Below are positions 1-6,376 of a stretch of 13,779 nt of DNA, one piece after another (positions within the stretch are counted from its first letter, which is position 1; every line of letters begins with the position of its first letter). Position numbers and translations under genes: made by a program. Below the pieces are notes generated by a model. The model was given only the letters and a program-made list of their open reading frames with translations. It was not told the origin of the DNA and did no database searches. This stretch comes from Ascidiaceihabitans sp. (GTDB lineage: Bacteria; Pseudomonadota; Alphaproteobacteria; Rhodobacterales; Rhodobacteraceae), in NCBI GenBank assembly GCA_023301665.1, contig JALZUL010000087.1, positions 1 to 13,779 of the forward strand, given 5' to 3'.

Positions 1-1
1 G

Positions 2-151
2 TCCGGTTTTACAAACAGTGATTTTCGAAAGGGGGAATGGGTGAACAGCCATGTCCGAGACTTGGGTGTCGAACTTGAAGATGCGCTGGCAAAATCTGGA
101 AACAACGAAATCGAGATGAATTGGGCCGCTGTTGCATGCGGCCCAAACTAA
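2..151 (+). CDS. C-terminal end of an unidentified protein (5' truncated)
   Basis: An open frame enters from the left edge of the window and ends at a TAA at 149-151, giving the last 49 residues of a protein. The tail is polar, with a helix-like stretch (GVELEDALAKSG) and a more hydrophobic end, MNWAAVACGPN, carrying one cysteine near the C-terminus. I do not recognise the family. The other two frames of this strand are less plausible; the first is closed by a TGA at 19-21. The stop codon lies immediately after a GC-rich inverted repeat at 121-146. The next gene is convergent, on the minus strand, ending 38 bases downstream. Function unknown. Confidence 0.6.
   Translation, partial: SGFTNSDFRKGEWVNSHVRDLGVELEDALAKSGNNEIEMNWAAVACGPN
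121..146 (+). terminator. hairpin at the end of the first gene
   Basis: TTGGGCCGC at 121-129 pairs perfectly with GCGGCCCAA at 138-146, a 9-bp stem with an 8-base loop, ending three bases before the stop codon at 149-151. No T-run follows on either strand, so it is not a textbook intrinsic terminator. It may protect the mRNA 3' end or act as a bidirectional stop between the two convergent genes. Confidence 0.35.
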
Positions 152-189
152 CCTTGACCGTGCTATCCGGTACGGCTTTACGCCTTACG

Positions 190-312
190 TCACTTCTTAC
201 CTACTATTGATAATGCAGGTTTTCCGCTCTGAGCACCCGCCGTAGCAGAGACCTTTGGTTTCTCTTTTTTGGTTTTTTTGGTCTCTTTCTGGCTGTTTTT
301 ACCTTTGGCCAT
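190..312 (-). CDS. short basic Lys-rich hypothetical protein (40 aa)
   Basis: A 40-residue protein starting MAKGKNSQKETKKTKKEK. The N-terminal half is very rich in Lys and Thr; the second half is Ala/Ser/Gly rich and ends IVGKK. The start at 310-312 is chosen because a strong Shine-Dalgarno sequence, GGAAGGAC on the minus strand (about 318-325), lies about six bases upstream. A longer in-frame extension to 423 exists but reads unlike protein and would bury this site. Small proteins beginning MAKG..N or MAKGQ with Lys-rich halves are common, uncharacterised orphans in alphaproteobacteria. The charge suggests binding to nucleic acid or ribosomes, but that is a guess. It is probably monocistronic, convergent with the gene ending at 151. 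Confidence 0.6.
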   Translation of the reverse strand: MAKGKNSQKETKKTKKEKPKVSATAGAQSGKPALSIVGKK

Positions 313-337
313 CGAATGTCCTTCCAAAATAACGCTT

Positions 338-358
338 TCGATGCCGAAATAGCATCGA
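338..358 (-). promoter_or_regulatory. perfect inverted repeat in the leader of the small basic gene
   Basis: TCGATGC (338-344) and GCATCGA (352-358) form a perfect 7-bp stem around a 7-base loop. It sits 26-46 bases upstream of the ATG of the 40-residue protein and about 13 bases beyond its Shine-Dalgarno site. It could be a leader hairpin or a dyad operator. No clear -35/-10 pair was identified around it. Confidence 0.25.
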
Positions 359-516
359 TTGTATTGCGATCGTTCACGGATTGCATGTTCAGAGCGGTCG
401 GTTGCACTTGAACCGATTGGCATAGGTTGCGGTTATCGCACTCTCTATTTCGCTCTACATGCCGCAGTGCAAACTGCGACGCCCTGCTGTCGCTATAGCA
501 ACAAGTTTAAGATTAA

Positions 517-723
517 CGGCCCCAAACCGACCTTCGACAAATCAGCGGCTCCGCAGTGCAGGTTCCCCAGAGCGGACGTTGGCAACCACATGAAGTTTAC
601 TATCTCGAATTTCCCAATGAAGCCGCGTTCAAAGCCTACAAAACTGACCCATCTCTCGTTTCGATGGCGGCATTACGTGAACAATGTATCGCAAAAACCA
701 AAGTCAAAATTATCGAACAATGA
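517..723 (+). pseudogene. remnant of a small dimeric alpha-beta barrel (DUF1330/ABM-like) protein
   Basis: In the frame with codons starting at 517, the stretch 574-723 reads as credible protein: GRWQPHEVYYLEFPNEAAF, then KAYKTDPSLVSMAALREQ, ending KVKIIEQ and TGA at 721-723. The pattern (a beta strand EVYYLEF, then P.EAAF.AY..DP, then a helix with ALRE) resembles the second half of ferredoxin-like dimeric barrel proteins of the DUF1330 or antibiotic-biosynthesis-monooxygenase type. The first half is missing: stops occur in this frame at 496-498 and 514-516, and no other frame supplies a matching N-terminus. There is no suitable start or ribosome site. A 171-residue open frame running 359-874 over the same bases is Cys/Arg/Pro-rich and not protein-like. 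I read this as a decayed gene; the family assignment is tentative. Confidence 0.4.
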
Positions 724-982
724 CAGTCAACACGTGCTCAGTGCAGACCTTAATGTTGAAGCTATCTGTTGCCTGACAGGGTATTGCGCAGCAATGCCTC
801 GAGAAAGGATTGGTACTGGATGTTTCTATCGCTACGCTTTTCAAGCAGTTGGCACTGGTACCCGCTATAAATAAATGTAAAACGCTATGCTGCAGCTTGT
901 AAAAGGAACGTCAATTTAGCGAGGAACTTTAACCTGTGTAATCGCAGGTAATCGTCTCTAATGAAACGACACTAATACACAG
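724..982 (+). other. gene-poor leader region upstream of bioM
   Basis: No intact gene. From about 778 to 898 one frame reads as moderately protein-like (GIAQQCLEKGLVLDV, then SIATLFKQLALVPAINKC) but has a TGA just before it and no start, so it may be a further gene remnant. The last 110 bases before bioM contain a weak BioR-like site at 865-874, a short inverted repeat CCTG/CAGG at about 933-948, and a five-codon reading frame ATGAAACGACACTAA at 961-975. No convincing -35/-10 pair was found. Confidence 0.4.
865..874 (+). promoter_or_regulatory. weak BioR-operator-like site upstream of bioM
   Basis: CTATAAATAA matches the alphaproteobacterial BioR consensus TTATMKATAA at 8 of 10 positions. 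It lies 108 bases upstream of the bioM start, a reasonable place for an operator if the promoter is in this leader. The match is imperfect and such AT-rich words occur by chance; the call rests on its position in front of biotin transport genes. Confidence 0.25.
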
Positions 983-1729
983 ATGGCTACACATATGGCT
1001 CAAACTAAAAGCATCGGCAGCAAAGTAGTTCTGTCTGAAGTTTCATTGATGCTTGATGGGCGTCAGATATTGCACGATGTCACCTTCCAAACCGATAGTA
1101 AGCGGGTTGGGATTGTGGGTCGAAATGGCTCGGGAAAATCCACGCTTGCGCGTATTTTGGCGGGGTTAATTGCACCTAAATCAGGAAATATACGCGTGAA
1201 TGGGCATAACCTGTCCAAAGATCGCAAAGCGGCTTTGGCAGAGGTTGGTATCTTATTTCAGAATCCAGAACACCAAATCATCTTTCCCACGGTTCTCGAG
1301 GAAGTGACTTTTGGTCTGTCTCAGATCGGCAAACCGAATGCAGAAGCATTAGCTCTAGAGACGCTGCAAAGCTTTAATAAACCGCATTGGCGAGATGCGA
1401 ATATCAGTACGCTGTCGCAGGGGCAAAAACACCTTGTGTGTTTGATGTCTGTGGTTGCGATGGCCCCAAAACTTTTGATCCTGGACGAGCCCTTTGCAGG
1501 CCTCGATATTCCCACCAAGGCACAATTGAAGCGGTATCTCACACATTATAGCGGCAGCTTGATGCACATCACGCACGACCCTGCGGATCTACATGATTAC
1601 GATCACCTAATCTGGCTGGATCAAGGAACTGTGAAAGACAGTGGGCTTTGTGGCCCTGTCCTCCAGAGATATACCCAACATATGATTCAGCTAGGAGAGC
1701 AAGATGATATCTCTGACCTCTCCGATTAG
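983..1729 (+). CDS. bioM: biotin ECF transporter ATPase BioM
   Basis: Cytoplasmic ATP-hydrolysing subunit of the BioMNY energy-coupling-factor importer for biotin, 248 residues. All ABC ATPase motifs are present in order: Walker A GRNGSGKST (46-54), Q-loop in LFQNPEHQI (Gln93), signature LSQGQ (144-148, usual form LSGGQ), Walker B LLILDEP (164-170) and H-loop His198 in HITHDP. The FQNPE.Q segment is typical of ECF-type ATPases such as BioM and CbiO. The ATG at 983 and an in-frame ATG at 995 are both possible starts; neither has a clear Shine-Dalgarno, and an in-frame stop at 962-964 limits extension. The last 26 bases overlap bioN, indicating translational coupling. Identity is supported by the following BioN and BioY genes. 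Confidence 0.9.
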   Translation: MATHMAQTKSIGSKVVLSEVSLMLDGRQILHDVTFQTDSKRVGIVGRNGSGKSTLARILAGLIAPKSGNIRVNGHNLSKDRKAALAEVGILFQNPEHQIIFPTVLEEVTFGLSQIGKPNAEALALETLQSFNKPHWRDANISTLSQGQKHLVCLMSVVAMAPKLLILDEPFAGLDIPTKAQLKRYLTHYSGSLMHITHDPADLHDYDHLIWLDQGTVKDSGLCGPVLQRYTQHMIQLGEQDDISDLSD

Positions 1730-2318
1730 AACAAGGGCGCATGACTGGCCCGCAGGATTGAAGCTCGCAGGGCTTTGCATCAGCACGGTGTGTCTCTTTT
1801 TCATCAAAGATTTGCTCGCACAGCTGGTCGTTTTAGGATTTGTACTAGCGCTTTATGCATTGCCGGGCCGTGTGTTTTTCACGGCAGGGCTGCGGGGCTT
1901 ACGCGGCTTTTGGCTCTTTATTTTGATCATTGGGATTTATCACACAGCAGTTGGTGAGATCGTTGAGGGTGCCGTAATTGTCCTGCGATTGTTATCTGCG
2001 ATTTCTTTAGCAAACCTTGTCACCCTCACCACCAGACTGACAGATATGATCAAGGTCGTACGTTTTATTGCTAAGCCGCTCACTGTCTTTGGCTTGCGCT
2101 CAAAAGTGCTAGAGCTGTCTATTGCTTTGGTTATTCGCCTCACCCCAGTTCTTGTCGAGAAAGGCGCGCTTTTATCGCAATCGTGGCGCGCTCGTTCTAA
2201 GCGCCGGACAAGCTGGCGGATCATCTTACCCTTCACCATTTTGGCGCTCGATGACGCCGATTATGTCGCAGAAGCCCTGAGAGCGCGCGGCGGACTTGAC
2301 CCACAAAAGGACACTTGA
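1704..2318 (+). CDS. bioN: biotin ECF transporter transmembrane subunit BioN
   Basis: Integral membrane coupling subunit (EcfT/CbiQ family) that links BioM to the substrate-binding protein BioY, 204 residues, about normal for a BioN and shorter than general EcfT proteins. Hydrophobic segments cover roughly residues 20-53, 68-80, 88-108 and 137-150. The two coupling motifs that contact the ATPase are visible as Ala-Arg-Ser (163-165, in SWRARSK) and Ala-Arg-Gly (194-196, in ALRARGGL). A strong Shine-Dalgarno AGGAGAG lies at 1693-1699, inside the end of bioM, four bases before the ATG, which fixes the start. bioY begins two bases after the stop codon. Confidence 0.9.
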   Translation: MISLTSPIRTRAHDWPAGLKLAGLCISTVCLFFIKDLLAQLVVLGFVLALYALPGRVFFTAGLRGLRGFWLFILIIGIYHTAVGEIVEGAVIVLRLLSAISLANLVTLTTRLTDMIKVVRFIAKPLTVFGLRSKVLELSIALVIRLTPVLVEKGALLSQSWRARSKRRTSWRIILPFTILALDDADYVAEALRARGGLDPQKDT

Positions 2319-2320
2319 AA

Positions 2321-2878
2321 ATGGAAAAAAACGTAGCTCTAATTGCCCTGTTTGCAGCTTTGATTGCAGCCTTGGGCCTGATCCCTAAGATCACTTTATT
2401 GAGCGGTATTCCGATCACGGCCCAGAGCATGGGCATCATGCTATGCGGCACAGTGCTTGGCGCAAAACGCGGCGCTCTTGCCGTTCTTCTTTTCCTTGTA
2501 CTTGTTGCAGTTGGCCTGCCACTTCTCGCAGGGGGCCGCGGTGGTCTAGGCGTATTTACAACGCCTTGGGCTGGATTCTTGTTTGGCTTTCCAGTGGCAG
2601 CATTCGTGACCGGCTTGATCGTTGAGAAATGGCGCGGAGAAAACCTTGCCCTCATCGCAACAGTCGCCTCCATCATCGGTGGTATCGGCGCGCTTTACCT
2701 CGTCGCGGTCCCTTACTACATGGTGATGAAACCCGCTGGCTTGTTCGAGGCTTTCTTGACAGCTATGGTGCCTTTTATGGCCGGTGATTTGATAAAAACG
2801 ATCCTTGCCGGTGTTATCACTGGTGCACTTTTCAAGGCACGCCCAGCTAGCATTCTCTCAAGATCCAATGAAATTTGA
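2321..2878 (+). CDS. bioY: biotin-binding transporter component BioY
   Basis: High-affinity biotin-binding S-component of the BioMNY importer in the inner membrane, 185 residues with about six hydrophobic segments. Family hallmarks are PITAQSMGIMLCGTVLGAKRG (from residue 31), the loop GLPLLAGGRGGLGVF (65-79), the segment TPWAGFLFGFP, and the late F.AGDLIK motif (152-159). The ATG at 2321 is preferred because AAAGGA at 2306-2311 lies nine bases upstream; a TTG at 2315 would start too close to that site. The 3' end overlaps the nitroreductase gene by 11 bases. BioY alone can import biotin slowly; with BioMN it forms the fast, ATP-driven system. Confidence 0.93.
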   Translation: MEKNVALIALFAALIAALGLIPKITLLSGIPITAQSMGIMLCGTVLGAKRGALAVLLFLVLVAVGLPLLAGGRGGLGVFTTPWAGFLFGFPVAAFVTGLIVEKWRGENLALIATVASIIGGIGALYLVAVPYYMVMKPAGLFEAFLTAMVPFMAGDLIKTILAGVITGALFKARPASILSRSNEI

Positions 2879-3548
2879 TTTTGACGATCTCGTCGCGCGG
2901 CGGCGCTCAATTCGAGCTTTTAAGAAAGACCGAATTGAGCGCCACACCCTCGAGAAAATTTGCGCAACGGCCCGCCGCTCTCCGAGCGGTGCGAACCTGC
3001 AACCGGGCAAGTTCCATGTACTCACTGGAACTTCACTCGAGAGCCTCAAAGACTGCTTGACGCAGGCTGCCAAACAGAATGCTCCGATTGATCTAGAGTA
3101 TTCATACTTCCCCGAAAAAATGTCTGATGCTCTCAAGTCTCGCCAGCGCAAAGCGGGCTTTGCGCTCTACGAAGCATTGGGAATTTCACGGCGTGACCCG
3201 GAAGGACGACGAGAGCAGTTTGCGAAAAATTACGCCTTCTTTGATGCACCCGTCGGCGTTGTTGTGACCATTGATCGCGACATGGGCAAAGGGTGTTTTA
3301 TGGACCTTGGCATGACGATCATGACCTTTTTGTTGGCAGCAGAGGCAGAAGGCTTAGGCGCAACTGGGATCGGAGCCATTGCGAATTATGGTCCCGCTGT
3401 ACATGATCATTTGGCTCTGCCAAACGATGAGATGGTGGTGTGCGGGATCGCCTTAGGTGTGGCCGACACTCAAGCACCAGTAAACCGATTCAAAACCGAA
3501 CGTGACCCCTTGGATGCTTTCACAACCTTCCGAGGGTTTGATGCGTGA
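2868..3548 (+). CDS. nitroreductase-family FMN oxidoreductase
   Basis: A 226-residue flavoprotein of the NfsB/FRase-like nitroreductase superfamily, which uses NAD(P)H to reduce nitro, quinone or related electron-poor substrates and normally works as a homodimer. Recognisable parts are the FMN-phosphate contact RRRSIRAF (11-18), SPSGANLQPG (38-47) and the C-terminal core GLGATGIGA...VVCGIALG (162-197). The insert around residues 100-125 (ALYEALGISRRD then NYAFFDAPVG) is typical of the subgroup annotated simply as nitroreductase. The ATG at 2868 gives the family N-terminus; an in-frame ATG at 2805 would add 21 residues lying inside bioY. It overlaps bioY by 11 bases and the MOSC gene by 8, so it is in the biotin operon. 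The true substrate is unknown. Confidence 0.85.
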   Translation: MKFDFDDLVARRRSIRAFKKDRIERHTLEKICATARRSPSGANLQPGKFHVLTGTSLESLKDCLTQAAKQNAPIDLEYSYFPEKMSDALKSRQRKAGFALYEALGISRRDPEGRREQFAKNYAFFDAPVGVVVTIDRDMGKGCFMDLGMTIMTFLLAAEAEGLGATGIGAIANYGPAVHDHLALPNDEMVVCGIALGVADTQAPVNRFKTERDPLDAFTTFRGFDA

Positions 3549-4092
3549 TCACGTAACACTGGCAGAATGTGAAGCCGCGCTTGAGCACATCAATGCCGCG
3601 CCGCGTGATGGTGCTGTGATTGAGCAGCTGTGTTTTCGTACGGGATATGCTGAGCGGTCTTTTCCAGAGCAGCTCGATCTTTCAGTTGAACACGGCATTA
3701 TCGGCGAACGATGGGCGCATGACGCATGGCTAAAATTGCCCGACGGGCGTCCCGATCCGCGTATTCAGGTCTCAATTTTTTCGCAGCGGGTCGTGGATTT
3801 ATGCTGGCGAAACCGACTTGAGACACCGCATCCAGGTGACCCTATTGTTGTTGATATGAACCTTAGCGTCGAGAATATGCCCGTTGGTCAGCAATTGCGG
3901 GCGGGCTCTGCGATTGTGGAGGTCAGCGACGTGTTCAACACCGCCTGTATAAAGTGGCAGCAGCGCTATGGCGGTGCAAGCTTACGATGGATCAACTTAG
4001 CCGAGAACAAACCGTACCGGCTGCGTGGCATCTTATGCAAAATTGTGCGCGATGGTCGGGTGCAGCTTGGCGACAGGCTGGAAAAGATCTAA
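3541..4092 (+). CDS. MOSC-domain protein
   Basis: A 183-residue protein of the MOSC (molybdenum cofactor sulfurase C-terminal) superfamily. Visible features are the opening strand and RS pair (LCFRTGYAERSFPEQLDLS), the segment EHGIIGERW (50-58), LPDGRPDPRIQVS, HPGDPIVVDMNLS, and Cys136 in VFNTACIKWQ, the position of the conserved MOSC cysteine. Some relatives (YiiM, YcbX and mARC groups) bind Mo cofactor and reduce N-hydroxylated or N-oxide compounds; others are uncharacterised. No ferredoxin or flavin domain is attached, so an electron donor would be separate. The ATG at 3541 has GAGGG at 3532-3536 and overlaps the nitroreductase stop by 8 bases. Its stop overlaps the convergent thiolase stop by 4 bases. 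Confidence 0.8.
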   Translation: MRDHVTLAECEAALEHINAAPRDGAVIEQLCFRTGYAERSFPEQLDLSVEHGIIGERWAHDAWLKLPDGRPDPRIQVSIFSQRVVDLCWRNRLETPHPGDPIVVDMNLSVENMPVGQQLRAGSAIVEVSDVFNTACIKWQQRYGGASLRWINLAENKPYRLRGILCKIVRDGRVQLGDRLEKI

Positions 4093-5189
4093 TCGTTTCG
4101 AAGAACAACAGCTGTTCCAAGGCCACCGGCAGCCGCAATTGCGGCGACACCAATACCGCTGTTCTCTTGCAGCTCATGAAAGAGCTGCACAGCAAGGATT
4201 GCACCAGATGCCCCAATAGGATGCCCCCGCGCCAATGCGCCGCCTTTTTGGTTGACGGTGTGGATTGGAATTTCTGCCTGCTGTTGACAGGCAATCGCTT
4301 GAACCGCGAAAGCTTCCATGATCTCGGCAGTGGTCAGTTGATTAGGTTCAATATCTGCGGCTTCGAGCACCGTTTTGATCGCTGCAACTGGGGCCAACCC
4401 TGGCAACGTCGGATCGCCGCCTGTTGTTGTTCCCGCTGTAAATTCGACAGCGTCGAGATTGTTCGAGCGCACAAACGCCTCAGACACCATAACAACAAAC
4501 GCCGCTCCATCCGCAGCGACAGCCATGTTGGCGGCCGTGATGTCGCCGTGAACATTTGGCGCGCGCGCGCAGTGTCTTTGTGAAAGTGTGCGTGTAAAAC
4601 TGTCTTGCGTGACACCTGCAACTTCTACGATGCCGCGAGCCGTTGTTGCTTTGGCTTTTGCGTGGCTCGCTACCGCCCAAGCATCTTGTTCGAGCTTACT
4701 TATATTCAATTTTTGCGCCAACTGATGAGCGGCCTCTGCCATGTCTGGATCACGCTCTGCCCAAGGTGTAAAACGTGCCTGATGATACACAACCGGATCG
4801 CGCCCATCGGCAAAGGTGCGCATGCGAATTGGTTGACGAGAGTAACTTTCAACACCCCCTGCAATCACGATCTCATGGTGCCCCGAGCGGATCATGGCAT
4901 CCGCCAAGATTAAAGCATCAAGCCCACCAACACATTGCCGATCAATGGACAGACCAGCCAATGCCTCAGGCAGGCCTGCCCCAAGCGCGATGACCCGCGC
5001 CGGATTGCCGCCCGCGCCAAGTGAATTTGCAACGATCAGTTCGTCAATCTGGCGCGCGTCCAGCTGCGCATCTTGCAATAAAGCCTCTAGAACGGGTTGT
5101 GCGAGGTCTTCGATTTCAAGATCCGCAAGCGCCCCACCGCGGGGTGTGACGGGACTGCGGCGCGCAGCTATTATGTATGATTTAGTCAT
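4089..5189 (-). CDS. non-canonical thiolase (acetyl-CoA acetyltransferase family)
   Basis: A thiolase-fold protein of 366 residues, shorter than the usual 390-400. The nucleophile Cys86 is present in DRQCVGGLDA, as is the His323 motif ARGHPIGASGA (320-330). Two other conserved catalytic positions are changed: the Asn of the NEAFA motif is Met291 (MEAFA), and the second Cys, normally in a C-x-GGG-x-G motif near the C-terminus, is Ala352 (AIAAAGGLGTA). It can probably still form an acyl-enzyme, but a normal Claisen condensation or thiolysis is doubtful. The start codon lies within the end of the ligase gene (8-base overlap), showing coupled translation. The pairing with an AMP-ligase beside bioY recalls yhfS of Bacillus; the substrate is unknown. 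Confidence 0.85.
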   Translation of the reverse strand: MTKSYIIAARRSPVTPRGGALADLEIEDLAQPVLEALLQDAQLDARQIDELIVANSLGAGGNPARVIALGAGLPEALAGLSIDRQCVGGLDALILADAMIRSGHHEIVIAGGVESYSRQPIRMRTFADGRDPVVYHQARFTPWAERDPDMAEAAHQLAQKLNISKLEQDAWAVASHAKAKATTARGIVEVAGVTQDSFTRTLSQRHCARAPNVHGDITAANMAVAADGAAFVVMVSEAFVRSNNLDAVEFTAGTTTGGDPTLPGLAPVAAIKTVLEAADIEPNQLTTAEIMEAFAVQAIACQQQAEIPIHTVNQKGGALARGHPIGASGAILAVQLFHELQENSGIGVAAIAAAGGLGTAVVLRND

Positions 5190-6333
5190 GCAACATGGCC
5201 TGAAGCTTGTGCAAGTCTGGCTTCCCTGCGGCGAGATACGGCATTTTCGCTATGATGAAAATTTCCCGCGGCACGGCGTGAGAATTCAAAGCTGAACGAC
5301 AATGATCGCGAAGCATTTCAACTGTCATCGTGTCATTCGCCTCAACGAAACATGTCAATTTATGACCGCGCAACGTATCGGGCTGGGCTAAGATTGCACA
5401 GGTTTCAATACCCTTCATTTGACTGATCACCTGTTCAATTTCTTCTGGAAACACATTTTTATCAGCGATGGTGACCATACGACTTTTGCGTCCCTTCAGA
5501 AAGAGATAGCCATTTTCATCGAGGTAACCGACATCGCCGATATTCAGATAGTCGCCATCCCAAACCGTATCTTGTGAAGTGCCGGTTTGGTAACCGTCAA
5601 ACAGATAGGGGCTTTTTATCCAAATGTCGTCCACGCCTGATGAAGCGGCTTTGCCAATCCGCAGCGTTACATCTGGATAGGCGCGCCCCACTGAACCGTT
5701 CGGTGTTTTCGGGTCTGCAATGGTCACAAAACTTGTTTCGCTTGCACCGAAAAACTCAATCACATGCGCATTTGGGCACAGGGATTTCAGCGCATTTCTG
5801 AGACCTTGGTCCAGCTTTCCGCCGCCAGAAAAGATGTACCTCATATCACCGAATGGCCCAGAAGCTCCCTTTACGAGTAACCTAAGCTGACTGGGCGTAG
5901 CATATAGAACGGTGACATTATTTTCCTTGATCTGCTCGGCTTGTCGTCTTGGCCCAGAAGCAGACAGAGCGCATAAATCCGCACCAAGGTGCAGGGCTTC
6001 GAGCGTTGCATAAAGAGTGAGAGAGTGCGCTAAAGACCCAAGCGTCGCGTAGGTGTCCATCGACGAAACATCATAGAGACGGTGCGTGACGTCAAAGCTT
6101 GAGATCCAGCTTTGAGGACTCCTGCGGATTGTTTTGGGTGCCCCACTTGTGCCTGATGTTTCGACCATCAACCATTGTTTGTCGCCGTCTATCAATGTCA
6201 CCTGACCATTGTGGGATCGCAATGAAATAGATGCATAGCGCTTCAGTCCCTCAATCAACGCATTTATGCCCGCCTCCGATGAGATTTGCACTGTGCTGTG
6301 TGGGCTCAAGAAAAAAACGGCGTTCGAGTTCAT
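5182..6333 (-). CDS. short AMP-forming acyl-CoA synthetase/ligase
   Basis: An ANL-superfamily adenylating enzyme (383 residues). Motifs in order: phosphate-binding loop ETSGTSGAPK (58-67), adenine-site FFGASETS (194-201), NIGDVGYLDENGYLFLKGR (264-282, with the ribose-binding Asp267 and hinge region), KNVFPEEIE (292-300), and C-terminal Lys371 in GKPDLHKL, the usual catalytic lysine. About 57 residues precede the phosphate loop, where standard acyl-CoA ligases of 500 or more residues have roughly 150, so most of the N-terminal subdomain is missing. The open frame is intact and the core motifs are sound, so this looks like a compact subfamily rather than decay. It is first in a two-gene operon with the thiolase and resembles YhfT-type ligases. 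A carboxylic acid substrate, activated to acyl-AMP and then acyl-CoA, is expected. Confidence 0.83.
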   Translation of the reverse strand: MNSNAVFFLSPHSTVQISSEAGINALIEGLKRYASISLRSHNGQVTLIDGDKQWLMVETSGTSGAPKTIRRSPQSWISSFDVTHRLYDVSSMDTYATLGSLAHSLTLYATLEALHLGADLCALSASGPRRQAEQIKENNVTVLYATPSQLRLLVKGASGPFGDMRYIFSGGGKLDQGLRNALKSLCPNAHVIEFFGASETSFVTIADPKTPNGSVGRAYPDVTLRIGKAASSGVDDIWIKSPYLFDGYQTGTSQDTVWDGDYLNIGDVGYLDENGYLFLKGRKSRMVTIADKNVFPEEIEQVISQMKGIETCAILAQPDTLRGHKLTCFVEANDTMTVEMLRDHCRSALNSHAVPREIFIIAKMPYLAAGKPDLHKLQAMLHD

Positions 6334-6343
6334 AGATCTTCGA

Positions 6344-6353
6344 ATATAGGTAA
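6344..6353 (-). promoter_or_regulatory. weak BioR-operator-like site just upstream of the ligase gene
   Basis: ATATAGGTAA (forward strand) matches the BioR consensus TTATMKATAA at 8 of 10 positions. It sits 11-20 bases upstream of the ligase start codon, where a bound repressor would block transcription or initiation. Imperfect and AT-rich, so chance is possible. Confidence 0.22.
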
Positions 6354-6366
6354 ATTTTCACTTTTG

Positions 6367-6376
6367 GTAGAGATAA
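6367..6376 (-). promoter_or_regulatory. second weak BioR-like half-site upstream of the ligase gene
   Basis: GTAGAGATAA (forward strand) matches the BioR consensus at 8 of 10 positions, with the right half AGATAA exact. It lies 34-43 bases before the ligase start, 13 bases from the other BioR-like word. No clear -35/-10 pair was fixed in the same stretch. Confidence 0.2.

Noticed and set aside
155..176. CCGT/ACGG inverted repeat as a terminator between the first two genes
   Set aside because: A four-base-pair stem with a long loop and no proper T-run; the 121-146 hairpin is far stronger.
359..874. A 171-codon open frame on the + strand upstream of bioM
   Set aside because: Rich in Cys, Arg and Pro with no recognisable fold and no ribosome site; another frame at 574-723 reads far better as protein.
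961..975. Five-codon leader peptide ATGAAACGACACTAA before bioM
   Set aside because: No ribosome site and no attenuator-like alternative hairpins; most likely chance.
2233..2676. A 147-codon minus-strand open frame across bioN and bioY
   Set aside because: Arg/Pro/Ala-rich shadow of two well-supported membrane protein genes.
2805..2867. N-terminal extension of the nitroreductase from an upstream ATG
   Set aside because: The extra 21 residues fall entirely within bioY coding sequence and do not fit the family N-terminus, which begins at the 2868 start.
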